Shown here piece by piece: positions 44,670 to 54,021 of a stretch of 64,000 nucleotides of DNA. The notes under the pieces were generated by a model. That model was not told the origin of the DNA, did not search any database, and saw nothing but the letters and a program-made list of their open reading frames with translations. This DNA is from Chondrinema litorale (GTDB taxonomy: Bacteria > Bacteroidota > Bacteroidia > Cytophagales > Flammeovirgaceae): positions 124,001 through 188,000 of the forward strand of contig NZ_CP111045.1 in NCBI RefSeq assembly GCF_026250525.1. Reading direction: 5' to 3'. Position numbers and translations under genes: made by a program. How positions within the stretch are numbered: the stretch's first letter is position 1; the number at the start of each line of letters is the position of its first letter.

Positions 44670-46661
44670 TTACTTCATCTTTTGCTTTAGTTTATTATTA
44701 AGTGCTGATAATTTATTGATATATTTATCAGCATATTTTTTTATTTCTTCCATCTGATAATTGCTTTTCTTTTTATCAAACTCAAGATTATTAATTCTAA
44801 AGTTTTCATAATCATTTAAATTATTTTCTGCATCATTAAATAGAAAAGCCTGATCATCGAGTATTTCGAACATAGTCTGGTTAAAACTGATATCTTCTTG
44901 TTTTAAATCAAGATTCATTTTGCTCATTTCCAGCTTAACTTGATCTATAGATTTTAGCAATTCGATACTGCTGTTATATTCATCTGTATCACAATTGCTG
45001 CTACCAGAATATGTACAAATTTGCTTGATGTACTTCTGTTTTTGTATCACATTTTTATTGAGTGCAGATTGTATCTTGGTGATGTTATTCGAGTTGATCG
45101 AAATATCCCTTCTGTTTTGAATAAGTGCTTTATTCAGGCTGTCAATTTCAGTTCCACAGGTATCGATAAATGCACTTAATTTTTTAAGAGGCATTAAGGG
45201 AGCTTTATCTACTGTGTATTTATTAAATTCTAATAAGAGATCATTTAAAATCAGATTTTTACCTTTTAATGCTTCAAATAGCTGTGCTTTTTCCATTAAA
45301 CTAGCCTCAAGATTTGAGTTGGTTTTATACAAAGAATCCTTTAGCTGAAATAGCTCTTTATTGGTTTTTGCCAGCGCTAATTTATTCTCTTTGAGTAAAT
45401 CTGCTCTTTCGTTTTTTGTAGAAGCGTTTACATTTAATGGTTGATAGGTTTTTGAATTGATTTTGCTTTGTAGGTCAGCCAAGCTATTGGTAGATTGTTG
45501 AACCTCTTTTTTTCCTGCAGCTAAAACTTTTTGTGTTGTACTGAGATGTTGAGATGTAATTTTCGATCGGGTGGATTGTACATTCCTAATATTCTTATTG
45601 ATGCTACTTTTGAAATTGCTAATGGTTTTTAAAGTCTCAGTATTGATAGTTTGCTGGTGTTTCTTAGCATTTAGTTCAGCTTTTTCTAAGGTTTGAATAA
45701 CTGAATTATTCCTTTGAATATAGATTTTTGGATCAGCATGTCCAGCATACATAGCTTGTCCTTTAAAAAGATAATACTGAGCCAGTAACGCAAAGTTTTC
45801 AGGATAAAAAGCATTACTTTTTATCGCTACTTTTTCCATATATGGCAAATTAGACAGATGCTCATAAACATTTAACAATCGCGTATAATCTTGTGCATTT
45901 GCTAGTTTAGGATCACAATTATCCATTTTGTAATTGTAGCCTTCCCAATCGAGACTTTGAAAACTATCCATTGAAACAGGAAATTGAATTAGTTGCCAAG
46001 CTGGATCTACTGGTAGGTGAGTTGAGATAAGCTTTTCAGGTTGGATGCAATAAAAATTAATGTCTGTTTCTCTTTTGAAAATCAGTTTGTACTGTTGAGA
46101 TTTTGCACTAAATAATTTAGCGAGAAAACTCTTGTTCTTTCTTACTATTGAACCACAGCCACTATAAGTGTCAATTAAAAACCAGCTCGAATCAATTTTA
46201 ACCCCATTCCATACAGCACTTGCTTCAACGATTTGCATGCCTTCGTCAAAATTTGTAGCCCTTACATATCCTACAATATCTTTTGAAGGAATTTCAACAT
46301 AATTACAAAGCTGATTAAACAAACCTGCAAATTCTCCTGAGCTGCCTTTTTTTCTATTTAGTATCTGTTTGATGCTATGAGGTTTATGTTTAATACTCAC
46401 TATATCCTTTGCATCAATAGAAATATTATAGGTAATCCAAGTATATATATTAAAAACTTTTTGTTTGGTATCAGTCTCATTTTCGGTGAGGTATCTAGCT
46501 AAATCTATTGCCGATTTTTCAACTGTTTTAGGTGCTTCTTTGGCGTAATCTTTTAGTTCTGGAGTTTGTGATAAAACAGTGTTTTGGCTCAGTAAAAAGA
46601 TTACTAGTAATGAATAAAAGGGTTTCAAAAGATAGTTTGCTTGTAAAAAGGATAGTTTCAT
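44670..46661 (-). CDS. Transglutaminase-like domain lacking catalytic residues, with long coiled coil
   Basis: 663 residues, exported: signal peptide to about residue 31 (LLVIFLLSQNTVLS). Residues 50-170 look like a transglutaminase-like (Kyphoscoliosis-type) domain: NIYTWITYNISIDAKD, KKGSSGEFAGLFNQLC, VWNGVKIDSSWFLIDTYSG. Where family members have GVCxGYA the sequence has GSSGEFA, so the catalytic Cys is Ser108, and the HAWN motif reads AVWN, so the His is Ala149; only the Asp (D164) remains. It is therefore predicted to be a non-enzymatic relative. Residues 320-663 are largely coiled coil (many Lys, Gln, Asn, Leu heptads), suggesting a structural or scaffold role in the envelope. The gene at 43979 follows closely. 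Confidence 0.82.
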   Translation of the reverse strand: MKLSFLQANYLLKPFYSLLVIFLLSQNTVLSQTPELKDYAKEAPKTVEKSAIDLARYLTENETDTKQKVFNIYTWITYNISIDAKDIVSIKHKPHSIKQILNRKKGSSGEFAGLFNQLCNYVEIPSKDIVGYVRATNFDEGMQIVEASAVWNGVKIDSSWFLIDTYSGCGSIVRKNKSFLAKLFSAKSQQYKLIFKRETDINFYCIQPEKLISTHLPVDPAWQLIQFPVSMDSFQSLDWEGYNYKMDNCDPKLANAQDYTRLLNVYEHLSNLPYMEKVAIKSNAFYPENFALLAQYYLFKGQAMYAGHADPKIYIQRNNSVIQTLEKAELNAKKHQQTINTETLKTISNFKSSINKNIRNVQSTRSKITSQHLSTTQKVLAAGKKEVQQSTNSLADLQSKINSKTYQPLNVNASTKNERADLLKENKLALAKTNKELFQLKDSLYKTNSNLEASLMEKAQLFEALKGKNLILNDLLLEFNKYTVDKAPLMPLKKLSAFIDTCGTEIDSLNKALIQNRRDISINSNNITKIQSALNKNVIQKQKYIKQICTYSGSSNCDTDEYNSSIELLKSIDQVKLEMSKMNLDLKQEDISFNQTMFEILDDQAFLFNDAENNLNDYENFRINNLEFDKKKSNYQMEEIKKYADKYINKLSALNNKLKQKMK

Positions 46662-46830
46662 TAATAATGCTAGTTGATATAAAGTTGAAGCAAACTTATA
46701 AAACTGATAATTAGAATTGAAGATTTGACGAAATAATTACCAAAATAAAGCTAACTATTTATCGGCCTGCAATTAGAGGGTTATTTTTAATATGCTAATT
46801 AAAAATCTTAGTGAGATGAAACAAATAAGC

Positions 46831-47574
46831 TCACTTCCTCCAAAGTCGCTCATTCACTACTTTTTCGAGAACTAGGTCGCGGTAATTTCTGCTGATCGGG
46901 ATTCGGATGTTTTGGTGGTGGTTTTTTAGGTTTTCTTGTTGAATAATTGCTTGATTACCTTCAATCGCAGTAATTTTTTCTATGGAAACAATATAAGATT
47001 TGTGAGTCCGGATGTACTTTGTTGAGTCTAGATTCTCTTCAAGCGATTTCATGCTAAGTAATGTGAGATACTTCCCTTTGTTGGTGTATATCATCACATA
47101 GTTTTGCATGCCTTGTATATATAAAATATCATCGAAATAGATTTTCTCATATTTGTTCTCACATTTTATAAAGAAGTAATTTTCTCTAGTCTCTAATTGC
47201 TTTTCTGGTTTGTTTTTGAGTTGATGGTAATCTCTTGCTTTATTAGTTGCTTTGTAAAATCGATCGAAAGTAATCGGCTTGAGTAAATAGTCCATCACAT
47301 TAAGTTGAAAGCCTTCTAGCGCATAACCTGGAAAAGCGGTGGTAATAATTACCATTGGTGGTTTGGAATTAATCTTCAAAAAATCGATCCCATTCATTTT
47401 AGGCATGTGGATATCTAAAAATATTAAATCAACTTTAGTGGAATCTGATAATGACGATAAAGCAACTGGATTTTCAAAAGTATCGATCAAATTGAGATAA
47501 TCGATATCATTTACATACCTAGCAATTCCTTCTCGTGCCAATGGTTCATCATCAATTATTACACAGTTTATCAT
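46831..47574 (-). CDS. LytTR-family response regulator
   Basis: 247 residues. Receiver domain (about 1-120) with D8/D9 acid pocket, phosphoacceptor D54 in LIFLDIHMPKMNG, T79-type switch in VIITTAF and K in LLKPI. A linker leads to a LytTR DNA-binding domain (about 145-245: ENYFFIKCENKYEKIYFDDILYI-type start, then QNYVMIYTNKGKY and KYIRTHKSYIVSIEKI). It should act on direct repeats near its target promoter after phosphorylation by the LytS-type kinase encoded upstream in the same operon (49444-50583). It is the last gene of a four-gene module, 68 bases after the permease gene. Confidence 0.94.
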   Translation of the reverse strand: MINCVIIDDEPLAREGIARYVNDIDYLNLIDTFENPVALSSLSDSTKVDLIFLDIHMPKMNGIDFLKINSKPPMVIITTAFPGYALEGFQLNVMDYLLKPITFDRFYKATNKARDYHQLKNKPEKQLETRENYFFIKCENKYEKIYFDDILYIQGMQNYVMIYTNKGKYLTLLSMKSLEENLDSTKYIRTHKSYIVSIEKITAIEGNQAIIQQENLKNHHQNIRIPISRNYRDLVLEKVVNERLWRK

Positions 47575-47642
47575 AGTTTCAAAATCAATTTAAATATCCA
47601 TGTTTATCAATTTCGTGATAATTATTTTAAGAGTCAAATCGC

Positions 47643-48788
47643 TCATAAATCCTCAAGTTTATAGTATTGCTTATTATAAATCCATAAGGAGATGAATATA
47701 TTTATTGGAATTAATACCCAGATTAACTGGAACATTATCATTATAAAATATAAAAGGAACAGGAAGAAAATTCGATACAAATACCTTCGCATATTTAATC
47801 TGATTAAGTACAAAATGCTTTTAAAAAACATAGCTGTTCCTGTACTAAATAGTATCAAACTGAAACTTTCGAAAGGATTAAAATTTAGTAGCAACCAAAT
47901 GTTTTCTGGTAAAGTGAGTAGCAGGTATGTTAGCAAATAATTTAAATATACCTGATTGCTACTCAAAGGAAAGTTTCGGGTGAAAGCTAGTTGTGTGGTT
48001 TCGAAATAATTTGACTGATAAATAAGCAATGAATGTGTGAGTACAATCCCTAAGCAAATTACGCTAGTTACACGCAGATCATGCTGAATATCTGCTAGTA
48101 TATAAGTTCCTCCAATAATGATAATGAATGAGAGTATTTTGGTGACTGCGATCGTAACCTGTAGGTTGTTTAGGCAATGGTATAAAAACAAACTAAAGAA
48201 GGGTTTCTTCCAATTTTTAGCAATGTTAAGATAAATTGTTTTTTCATATGGATTTATTAATTTATTGATCGTGTGCATATAAAGTAGCGCACTAATACAT
48301 GCCATAAAAAATGCGAATAATAATATCACAATAGGGATAAGGTAATAGCCGAAAGCGATACCTATTAACATCGCAAATACGCCATAGACGATTATTGGTA
48401 TTGAAATAATTAACTGAACCAACAACCAACTTTTAAACTGGCTAAATCTATCAATGGAATTACTACTGTAGAATAGAAATTGATTTTCTGGAACTATAAT
48501 TTGTGAGGATACATAACTCCAACTTTTAATTGTAAATACTGTCCAAACTGCGAAAACTAATATCACCAACACAGGTGAGCTGATTATTGAAAGAACAAAA
48601 GATAAGTTGAAGAGGATGATTACGTCAGGTTCAAAATGAGTTTGGTTGAGTACTTCTATGTAAAAACAATATAAGATGATAGTTACAAATAGGAATAGTA
48701 AAAGTCCGGCGTTTACCTTGTAAAACCCTTTTGCAAAAATCTTGATTAAGACCTTAGATAGCGGTGATACTTTAAAAAAATCAATCAT
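47643..48788 (-). CDS. ABC-type transporter membrane protein (unusual permease)
   Basis: 381 residues from the ATG at 48788, overlapping the ATPase stop by 8 bases (ATGATTGA); a TTG two codons earlier is less likely. It has roughly ten hydrophobic segments throughout (AGLLLFLFVTIILYCFYIEV; LLVQLIISIPIIVYGVFAML; FGYYLIPIVILLFAFFMACI; and a C-terminal LFLLYFIMIMFQLIWVLIPI). It does not match a named permease family that I can recognise, but its place directly after an ABC ATPase with coupled translation marks it as the membrane partner. Exporters of this two-gene type often move lipids, peptides or antibiotics. Substrate unknown. Confidence 0.78.
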   Translation of the reverse strand: MIDFFKVSPLSKVLIKIFAKGFYKVNAGLLLFLFVTIILYCFYIEVLNQTHFEPDVIILFNLSFVLSIISSPVLVILVFAVWTVFTIKSWSYVSSQIIVPENQFLFYSSNSIDRFSQFKSWLLVQLIISIPIIVYGVFAMLIGIAFGYYLIPIVILLFAFFMACISALLYMHTINKLINPYEKTIYLNIAKNWKKPFFSLFLYHCLNNLQVTIAVTKILSFIIIIGGTYILADIQHDLRVTSVICLGIVLTHSLLIYQSNYFETTQLAFTRNFPLSSNQVYLNYLLTYLLLTLPENIWLLLNFNPFESFSLILFSTGTAMFFKSILYLIRLNMRRYLYRIFFLFLLYFIMIMFQLIWVLIPINIFISLWIYNKQYYKLEDL

Positions 48789-49422
48789 TAGCAAGTAAGT
48801 TTACAGTCTGATTTTGCACAAGCAGCTCACCAGTTAATGAGATATTTTTGGTTTCTAAAGTCTGATGAGAAGATAAAAAGAAACTAAGTTCTTCTTGCTG
48901 TTTTTTATGGGTAATCCACTCATAAAGAATCTCTAAAGAAGCAGCATCGATGGTAATGAGTGGTTCATCTAATAGAATAATTGATGGTTTGCCTAAGAAA
49001 GCGAGCATTAAAGAAAGTTTTTTTAACATGCCGCTAGAATATGTACCTATTGCATCAGACATATAGGCACTCATTCCCATACTTTCTATGTAGTACTCAC
49101 TCTCTTTTACCGAAACATTTTTGGCAGAGGCAAACAATTTTACCAATTCCATTCCAGTGAGAAACTCAGGAAAAACTGGTTCAGCCTCGGCAAAATTTAC
49201 CAGTTTGCGATAAGCTACTGGTTGTTTTTTTACACTAATAGTTTTATTGAGTAAAACTTCACCTTCAAAGTTAATAATACCGGCAAGTGTTTTTAAAAGT
49301 GTACTTTTTCCAGAGCCATTTGCTCCTTTAATCCAGTAAATACCTGTAGATATTTTTAAATGATCGATTTCTAATACTGTGACTGAACCGTAAGTTTTCT
49401 TAAAATTCTTTAACTCTAGCAT
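48781..49422 (-). CDS. ABC transporter ATP-binding protein
   Basis: 213 residues. Walker A is G33-ANGSGK39-ST; the signature motif is YSSGM (S130, G131), Walker B SIILLDEP (D152, E153), and the switch histidine H186 in FFLSSHQ. The Q-loop region reads NFAEAEPVFPEFLTG. Short, single-domain length of this kind suits the small exporter class (CcmA/NatA-like) rather than large importers. It is encoded between the sensor kinase and the permease, and its end overlaps the permease start. It should power the permease encoded by the next gene. Confidence 0.94.
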   Translation of the reverse strand: MLELKNFKKTYGSVTVLEIDHLKISTGIYWIKGANGSGKSTLLKTLAGIINFEGEVLLNKTISVKKQPVAYRKLVNFAEAEPVFPEFLTGMELVKLFASAKNVSVKESEYYIESMGMSAYMSDAIGTYSSGMLKKLSLMLAFLGKPSIILLDEPLITIDAASLEILYEWITHKKQQEELSFFLSSHQTLETKNISLTGELLVQNQTVNLLAND

Positions 49423-49443
49423 TTATTTAATTCTGGTTAGTAT

Positions 49444-50583
49444 TTATAGTTGGGGAAAACTGGCTTCTGAATTTATGTATAATTCATTGAGTTCTAAATC
49501 TAGATCGACTTCAAAAAAGTCCTGTCCATTTTTGATAACTAAATTGTGATTTTCTGGATAGAGCAAATCCAATCTTCTTTGCACATTTTTTAGCCCAATG
49601 CCCTTATCACTTATCAAATTAGACGTTGTGTTTGCGTCAGTTGATATTGAGTTAGATATTGAAAAATATAAATGATTTTGCAATAGTTTCAAGTCTAGAT
49701 TAATCGTGTTTTGCTTGTCATAATCTTTAGAAACATGTTTAAAAGCATTTTCTACGAATGTCATTAAAATGAAAGGTGCAATGCCTAAATGCTTAGAATT
49801 TTCATTTTCAATATTCAATTCAACAGATACATTCTGGTTTTGCCTCAGTTTTTCAAGCTCTATAAAGTTTTGCATATACTGAATCTCTTTACCAAGCGGA
49901 ATTTGCTTATCGTTACATTCGTAAAGTTGGTAGCGTAGTAAATCTGAAAACTTAGCCAAAGATGCCGAAGCCATGTCTGGGTTTTTATGAATAAGAAAAA
50001 AGATAGAATTGATGGTGTTAAATAGAAAATGTGGATTGAATTGGTGTTTAAGAAATTTTAATTCAGTTTCCAGTTTTTCCTTTTCGAGTAATTGCTGTCT
50101 TCTCTTACTCTGTAGCCAGTTTTTTGTGAGCTTAATACTCATTGCAAGCGTCATGCTGGCAACACAAGATGGCAGCGCAGTCGATAATACCAAATTCATA
50201 AACTCATTCGGATGGATATTAAAGAGTTGATAAAAAGTTTTATCTGAGAAAAAATCACTCAAAAAATAACCTGATAAAATACAAAAAGAGCTCGCAAATA
50301 TGGTGAGTGTTAAACTTAAAATGTATAAAATGAATTTTCCCTTTTCAAGCAGTTTTGGAATAAGAAAATACAGGTTAAAATATACCGCCAATGCCTGAAA
50401 AGTAACATAAGACCAAAACTTAAAAGCATAGATGGAAAAGGCAATGTGGCTGGCAACATGAAAAGGATTACCCATTGCAACCACCCACCATATATAATGG
50501 TACACGCACCAGAATGGAATGTGATGAAGTTTATACTTCAACAACCAGTTAATTGCAGTTTGTTTATCTGGTCGAAGTTTCAT
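49444..50583 (-). CDS. LytS/YehU-type sensor histidine kinase
   Basis: 379 residues. The N-terminal 155 residues hold about four membrane helices with short loops (IPFWCVYHYIWWVVAMG; FWSYVTFQALAVYFNLYFLI; FILYILSLTLTIFASSFCIL; LVLSTALPSCVASMTLAMSI), so little is exposed outside. A linker coiled coil (SKRRQQLLEKEKLETEL) leads to the His_kinase domain with phosphoacceptor H185 in HQFNPHFLFN. The ATPase domain has LMTFVENAFKH (N box) and GIGLKNVQRRL (G box). This is the family that pairs with LytTR regulators, matching the regulator in the same operon. With so small an extracellular part it probably senses a membrane event or the neighbouring transporter. Confidence 0.94.
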   Translation of the reverse strand: MKLRPDKQTAINWLLKYKLHHIPFWCVYHYIWWVVAMGNPFHVASHIAFSIYAFKFWSYVTFQALAVYFNLYFLIPKLLEKGKFILYILSLTLTIFASSFCILSGYFLSDFFSDKTFYQLFNIHPNEFMNLVLSTALPSCVASMTLAMSIKLTKNWLQSKRRQQLLEKEKLETELKFLKHQFNPHFLFNTINSIFFLIHKNPDMASASLAKFSDLLRYQLYECNDKQIPLGKEIQYMQNFIELEKLRQNQNVSVELNIENENSKHLGIAPFILMTFVENAFKHVSKDYDKQNTINLDLKLLQNHLYFSISNSISTDANTTSNLISDKGIGLKNVQRRLDLLYPENHNLVIKNGQDFFEVDLDLELNELYINSEASFPQL

Positions 50584-50843
50584 TTAGCCAATTTCGGAGT
50601 TTCTTTTAAAGGTTAAAATACTAAATTATAAGCTCTCTATCTCTTTAAATACACCAATGGCTGCTATTAATTGATAAATGGCAAGTAGTTATTTACAAGA
50701 TGCATATTGTTGGAAATAGCTAATTGTAAAAGGGTTAAAAAGTTTAACTCGATCACTTGTCAATTAATCGTTTCTGCTCGTCAAATTAACTTTTAAGATA
50801 GCTTAACATGGTTTCAATTTGTTTCAGGTCTAAAAAAAAAATC

Positions 50844-51797
50844 ATGAGAAACTCATTTAAATTTCCAGCAGCGATCATTCCAATTGTCTGCTTTTTAAGT
50901 TTTTGTTCTTGCACAGCCAAGAAATATAAAGACGATACAACTCCATCATTCAAGTCAAATTCTTTAGATGAACGCTTGCTCAATATGAATACCCTTTTTA
51001 CTAATTCAGTTCTTAAAGAAAACCTCGAAGAAAGATTAAAATATTATACAGATGAAACACTTTGCATGCCGGAGTATCAACTTAGTATGAGGGGTGTGAA
51101 AATGATTGAATCCTATTTTTTGGAGATATTTAAAAGGGAAGAAGTTGAACTGTTTGAGAAAGAGATTTTTGAGGTGATCACAATGGGGAATACTCTGGTG
51201 GAATTGGGTACTTTTAAAAAAGAATATAGATTGCTTGGTAAGCAAAATCTTTTAAAGCAAAATGGTAAGTACTGTAATGTTTGGCAGGTACAAACAGATA
51301 ACTCACTAAAACTTAAGGCTGAATGTTGGGGGTATTTTCATCCAATTGAAAACCCAGAATCATTAGTGGTTAGCTCAGCTAATACCCTAGAAGATATTCC
51401 AGTTGATGTTAACAATCACATAGCTTTTGAATTAATGGCAGTAAATGCTTTAATGGAAAAAGGAGTAAAAACTCACAATGCGGCTTTACGCTCATCATTT
51501 TTTACTGATGATGGTATGTTTTTACCTTTTGCAGATTCTATTAAATCTGGTTTTGGCAATATTAATGAACACCTCATTGAGTATACTAGTAACAATGTAA
51601 GTATCGATTCTATTCATGTATACAATCAAGGTTTTGAAGTGCTAGGCGATTATGTAATTGAATACCCGAAGTTTTTTGTAAGTTGGAGTTTGCCAGAAGC
51701 AAAAGGTATTTCTCATGGCAAGGGTATTAGGGTTTGGCAAAGACAAGCAGACTGTACACTAAAACTATATAGAGAAATAGGTTTGCATAATCAATAA
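50844..51797 (+). CDS. Lipoprotein with two NTF2-like (DUF4440/SnoaL) domains
   Basis: 317 residues from the ATG at 50844; an earlier in-frame ATG at 50808 adds a short basic piece before a ten-A run and is less likely. The signal peptide ends in a cysteine cluster (FLSFCSC), one of which should be the lipid cysteine. Two tandem domains of about 125 residues follow: the first with LNMNTLFTNSVLKENLEERLKY-type helix and GVKMIESYFLEIF, the second with LMAVNALMEKGVKTHNAALR and VWQRQADCTLKLYREIG. Both fit the cone-shaped NTF2/SnoaL-like fold found in polyketide cyclases and in many stress proteins. No catalytic pair is certain. It is divergent from the sensor kinase gene. Confidence 0.8.
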   Translation: MRNSFKFPAAIIPIVCFLSFCSCTAKKYKDDTTPSFKSNSLDERLLNMNTLFTNSVLKENLEERLKYYTDETLCMPEYQLSMRGVKMIESYFLEIFKREEVELFEKEIFEVITMGNTLVELGTFKKEYRLLGKQNLLKQNGKYCNVWQVQTDNSLKLKAECWGYFHPIENPESLVVSSANTLEDIPVDVNNHIAFELMAVNALMEKGVKTHNAALRSSFFTDDGMFLPFADSIKSGFGNINEHLIEYTSNNVSIDSIHVYNQGFEVLGDYVIEYPKFFVSWSLPEAKGISHGKGIRVWQRQADCTLKLYREIGLHNQ

Positions 51798-51953
51798 TAT
51801 CATTCTCAAAATCGAAATGAAATAAATTTCAAAAAATGCAATATTTTGCCTATTTAATATGAATTTTCAAAAAATACTTTGTGTATTTTAAGTTAAATAT
51901 CAAGATATTGACTCAATTTTAGAGTCTTACTTCATTACTGACAAATAAAGTTC

Positions 51954-51961
51954 TATCTTTG
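51954..51961 (+). promoter_or_regulatory. -7 promoter element for sulfate/anion transporter gene
   Basis: TATCTTTG matches the Bacteroidota -7 consensus TAnnTTTG exactly, 26 bases before the ATG at 51987. No good TTG is seen at the usual distance upstream, so the -33 part is weak. Confidence 0.55.
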
Positions 51962-51986
51962 CAGCTTTTTAAAATTGAAAGCAGCT

Positions 51987-53603
51987 ATGATACATAGAAT
52001 TACGCACAACTTTACTTTCAATCCAAAAGACGATATTTTATCTGGTTTAACTGTAGCCTTGGCGCTCGTACCAGAAGCAGTAGCATTCTCCTTTATTGCT
52101 AAAATTGATCCGCTGGTTGGTTTGTACGGAGCTTTTATGATGGGGCTCATTACTGCACTTTTTGGTGGTAGACCGGGTATGATCTCAGGTGCTACTGGCG
52201 CAATGGCAGTAGTAATGGTAAACATGATCAAAGAAGGCAATGAGGTGGGCTTGACTTTGGATACACCAATTGAAAATCTAGGTTTACAATGGTTGTTTAT
52301 AACATTGTTAATTGTTGGGGTAATTCAAGGTTCTGCTGGTGTTTTTAGATTAGGAAAGTTTGTGCGATTGATACCGCATCCTGTAATGATGGGTTTTGTG
52401 AACGGTTTAGCGATTGTGATCTTTATTGCACAATTAGGTATGTTCAAGAAAACTGTGGGAGATGAGAAAATGTGGTTACAAGGTTCAGAGTTGTACATTA
52501 TGCTTGCTCTTGTTGCTCTTACAATGGGAATTATGTACTTCTTACCCAAACTCACTAAAAAAATTCCAGCGGCATTAGCAGGTATCGTAATAGTTGCTGC
52601 AATTACTATAGCTGGTGGTTTAGATGTAAGTACAGTAGGTTCTTTTATTAGAGATGGTGGAGGTTCAGGTTTAAAAGGTTCATTACCTCAATTTCAATGG
52701 CAGATATTTGACATGATCAAGACTGTAGAAGGACACTGGGGATTAATTTTTTCTACTGCATTTCTATTGGCTGCTGTAGGTTTAATAGAATCTTTAATGA
52801 CTTTGAATTTAGTAGATGAAATTACTGAAACCAGAGGAAGTGGAAACTGGGAATGTGTAGCTCAAGGTGGAGCCAACATTCTCAATGGTTTATTTGGTGG
52901 TATGGGAGGTTGCGCCATGATCGGCCAATCTATCATTAATGTGAATTCTGGTGGTCGCGGTAGATTATCTGGTGTTGTAGCAGCAGTCGCATTGTTATGT
53001 TTTGTGCTTTTTGGTGCTTCATTAATTGAACAAATCCCTATTGCTGCTTTAGTTGGTGTTATGTTTATGGTGGTAATTGGCACCTTTGCATGGAGTAGTT
53101 TTAGGATTCTTCATAAAATTCCAAAGTCTGATGCCATTGTTTTAATAGCTGTATCTGCGATTACTGTATGGAAAGATTTGGCTGTAGCAGTTTTAGCTGG
53201 TGTTGTAATTTCGGCAATTGTATTTGCTTGGAAAAACGCTACCATGATCCGTGCACGTAAGAGAATTAAAGAAGATGGCACTAAAGTTTATGAAATCTGG
53301 GGGCCTTTGTTCTTCGGATCAGTTCAAAACTTCAGTTCTAAATTTGATGTGAATGGCGATCCTGAAAAAGTTGAAATTGATTTTATTGAATCAAGAGTAA
53401 GTGACCACTCAGGTATAGAAGCTATAGATAATTTGGCACATAAATACATGAGTCAGGGTAAAGAGTTGAGGTTAACACATTTGAGTCCAGAATGTAAAAC
53501 ATTGCTCTTAAAAGCTGATCCTAAATTCGAAAAAATTATAGAAACTTCTATTGATGATCCGAGATACTATGTGGTGTCTGATTTAATGGATAAAGAAGTT
53601 TAA
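51987..53603 (+). CDS. SulP-family inorganic anion transporter with STAS domain
   Basis: 538 residues from the ATG at 51987; an in-frame TTG at 51975 would add four residues. About eleven membrane segments fill residues 20-420 (ILSGLTVALALVPEAVAFSF, GLYGAFMMGLITALFGGRPG, ISGATGAMAVVMVNMI, LIPHPVMMGFVNGLAIVIFI). The C-terminal STAS domain (about 430-535) includes VYEIWGPLFFGSVQNF and the phosphorylation-type loop RVSDHSGIEAID. SulP proteins move sulfate, bicarbonate, oxalate or similar anions, coupled to H+ or Na+. No sulfur-assimilation or carbonic-anhydrase gene is next to it, so the anion is uncertain. A clear promoter element precedes it and a hairpin terminator follows. Confidence 0.95.
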   Translation: MIHRITHNFTFNPKDDILSGLTVALALVPEAVAFSFIAKIDPLVGLYGAFMMGLITALFGGRPGMISGATGAMAVVMVNMIKEGNEVGLTLDTPIENLGLQWLFITLLIVGVIQGSAGVFRLGKFVRLIPHPVMMGFVNGLAIVIFIAQLGMFKKTVGDEKMWLQGSELYIMLALVALTMGIMYFLPKLTKKIPAALAGIVIVAAITIAGGLDVSTVGSFIRDGGGSGLKGSLPQFQWQIFDMIKTVEGHWGLIFSTAFLLAAVGLIESLMTLNLVDEITETRGSGNWECVAQGGANILNGLFGGMGGCAMIGQSIINVNSGGRGRLSGVVAAVALLCFVLFGASLIEQIPIAALVGVMFMVVIGTFAWSSFRILHKIPKSDAIVLIAVSAITVWKDLAVAVLAGVVISAIVFAWKNATMIRARKRIKEDGTKVYEIWGPLFFGSVQNFSSKFDVNGDPEKVEIDFIESRVSDHSGIEAIDNLAHKYMSQGKELRLTHLSPECKTLLLKADPKFEKIIETSIDDPRYYVVSDLMDKEV

Positions 53604-54021
53604 GGAAACAAAGTGCAAATGCTGATTAAAGTGTTTGCACTTCTTTTTACATATCGTACTTATCACTTCTCCTGAACATCACAAATTGCTTTTGCACCAG
53701 AAACATATCTGGAATTTCCCATTTGCAGCAAACTCTTCTAACATAAAATAACCTTCGTGCCATTTCTGATTGTTTAAAAGGATTGAGTCGAGAACTCAAC
53801 ATGCTGCCCCATTGCTTCAATTTTATCTTTAAGTGTTAGTAGAAAAAGATGATTGAGGTCTTTTTGTTAGCCATTATTTTCGTCAAAGCTCATTTGGAAT
53901 TTATTATGATTTGTGCTAAAAACTGGACAATACGCATGTAAAATGATACAAAAGCAAATTTTGGATACCATTAATTTATAGTATATTAGAATATATAAAA
54001 AATTATTTTAATCAGCATATA
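53604..54021. other. 418-base gap with a terminator and a possible gene remnant
   Basis: Besides the terminator, the minus strand has a 51-codon frame from ATG 53802 to a stop at 53647 (MLSSRLNPFKQSEMARRLF and on), basic and aromatic. Another frame in the same stretch also reads plausibly (QKWHEGYFMLEEFAANGKF) before its own stop. This looks like a short unknown protein or a decayed one with shifts. The part from about 53830 to 54021 shows nothing I can name apart from AT-rich promoter-like DNA before the gene at 54022. Confidence 0.3.
53611..53647 (+). terminator. Rho-independent terminator after the SulP gene
   Basis: AAGTGCAAA (53611-53619) pairs perfectly with TTTGCACTT (53634-53642) and is followed by CTTTTTA. 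It starts 8 bases after the SulP stop. The 14-base loop is longer than usual. Confidence 0.75.

Noticed and set aside
46775..46812. AT-only inverted repeat ATTAAAAAT after the LytTR regulator
   Set aside because: No GC pairs in the stem, so little stability; cannot be told from AT-rich background.
51953..52240. 95-codon minus-strand open frame
   Set aside because: Antisense to the SulP start; Pro/Ala/Ile-rich composition mirrors membrane codons on the other strand.
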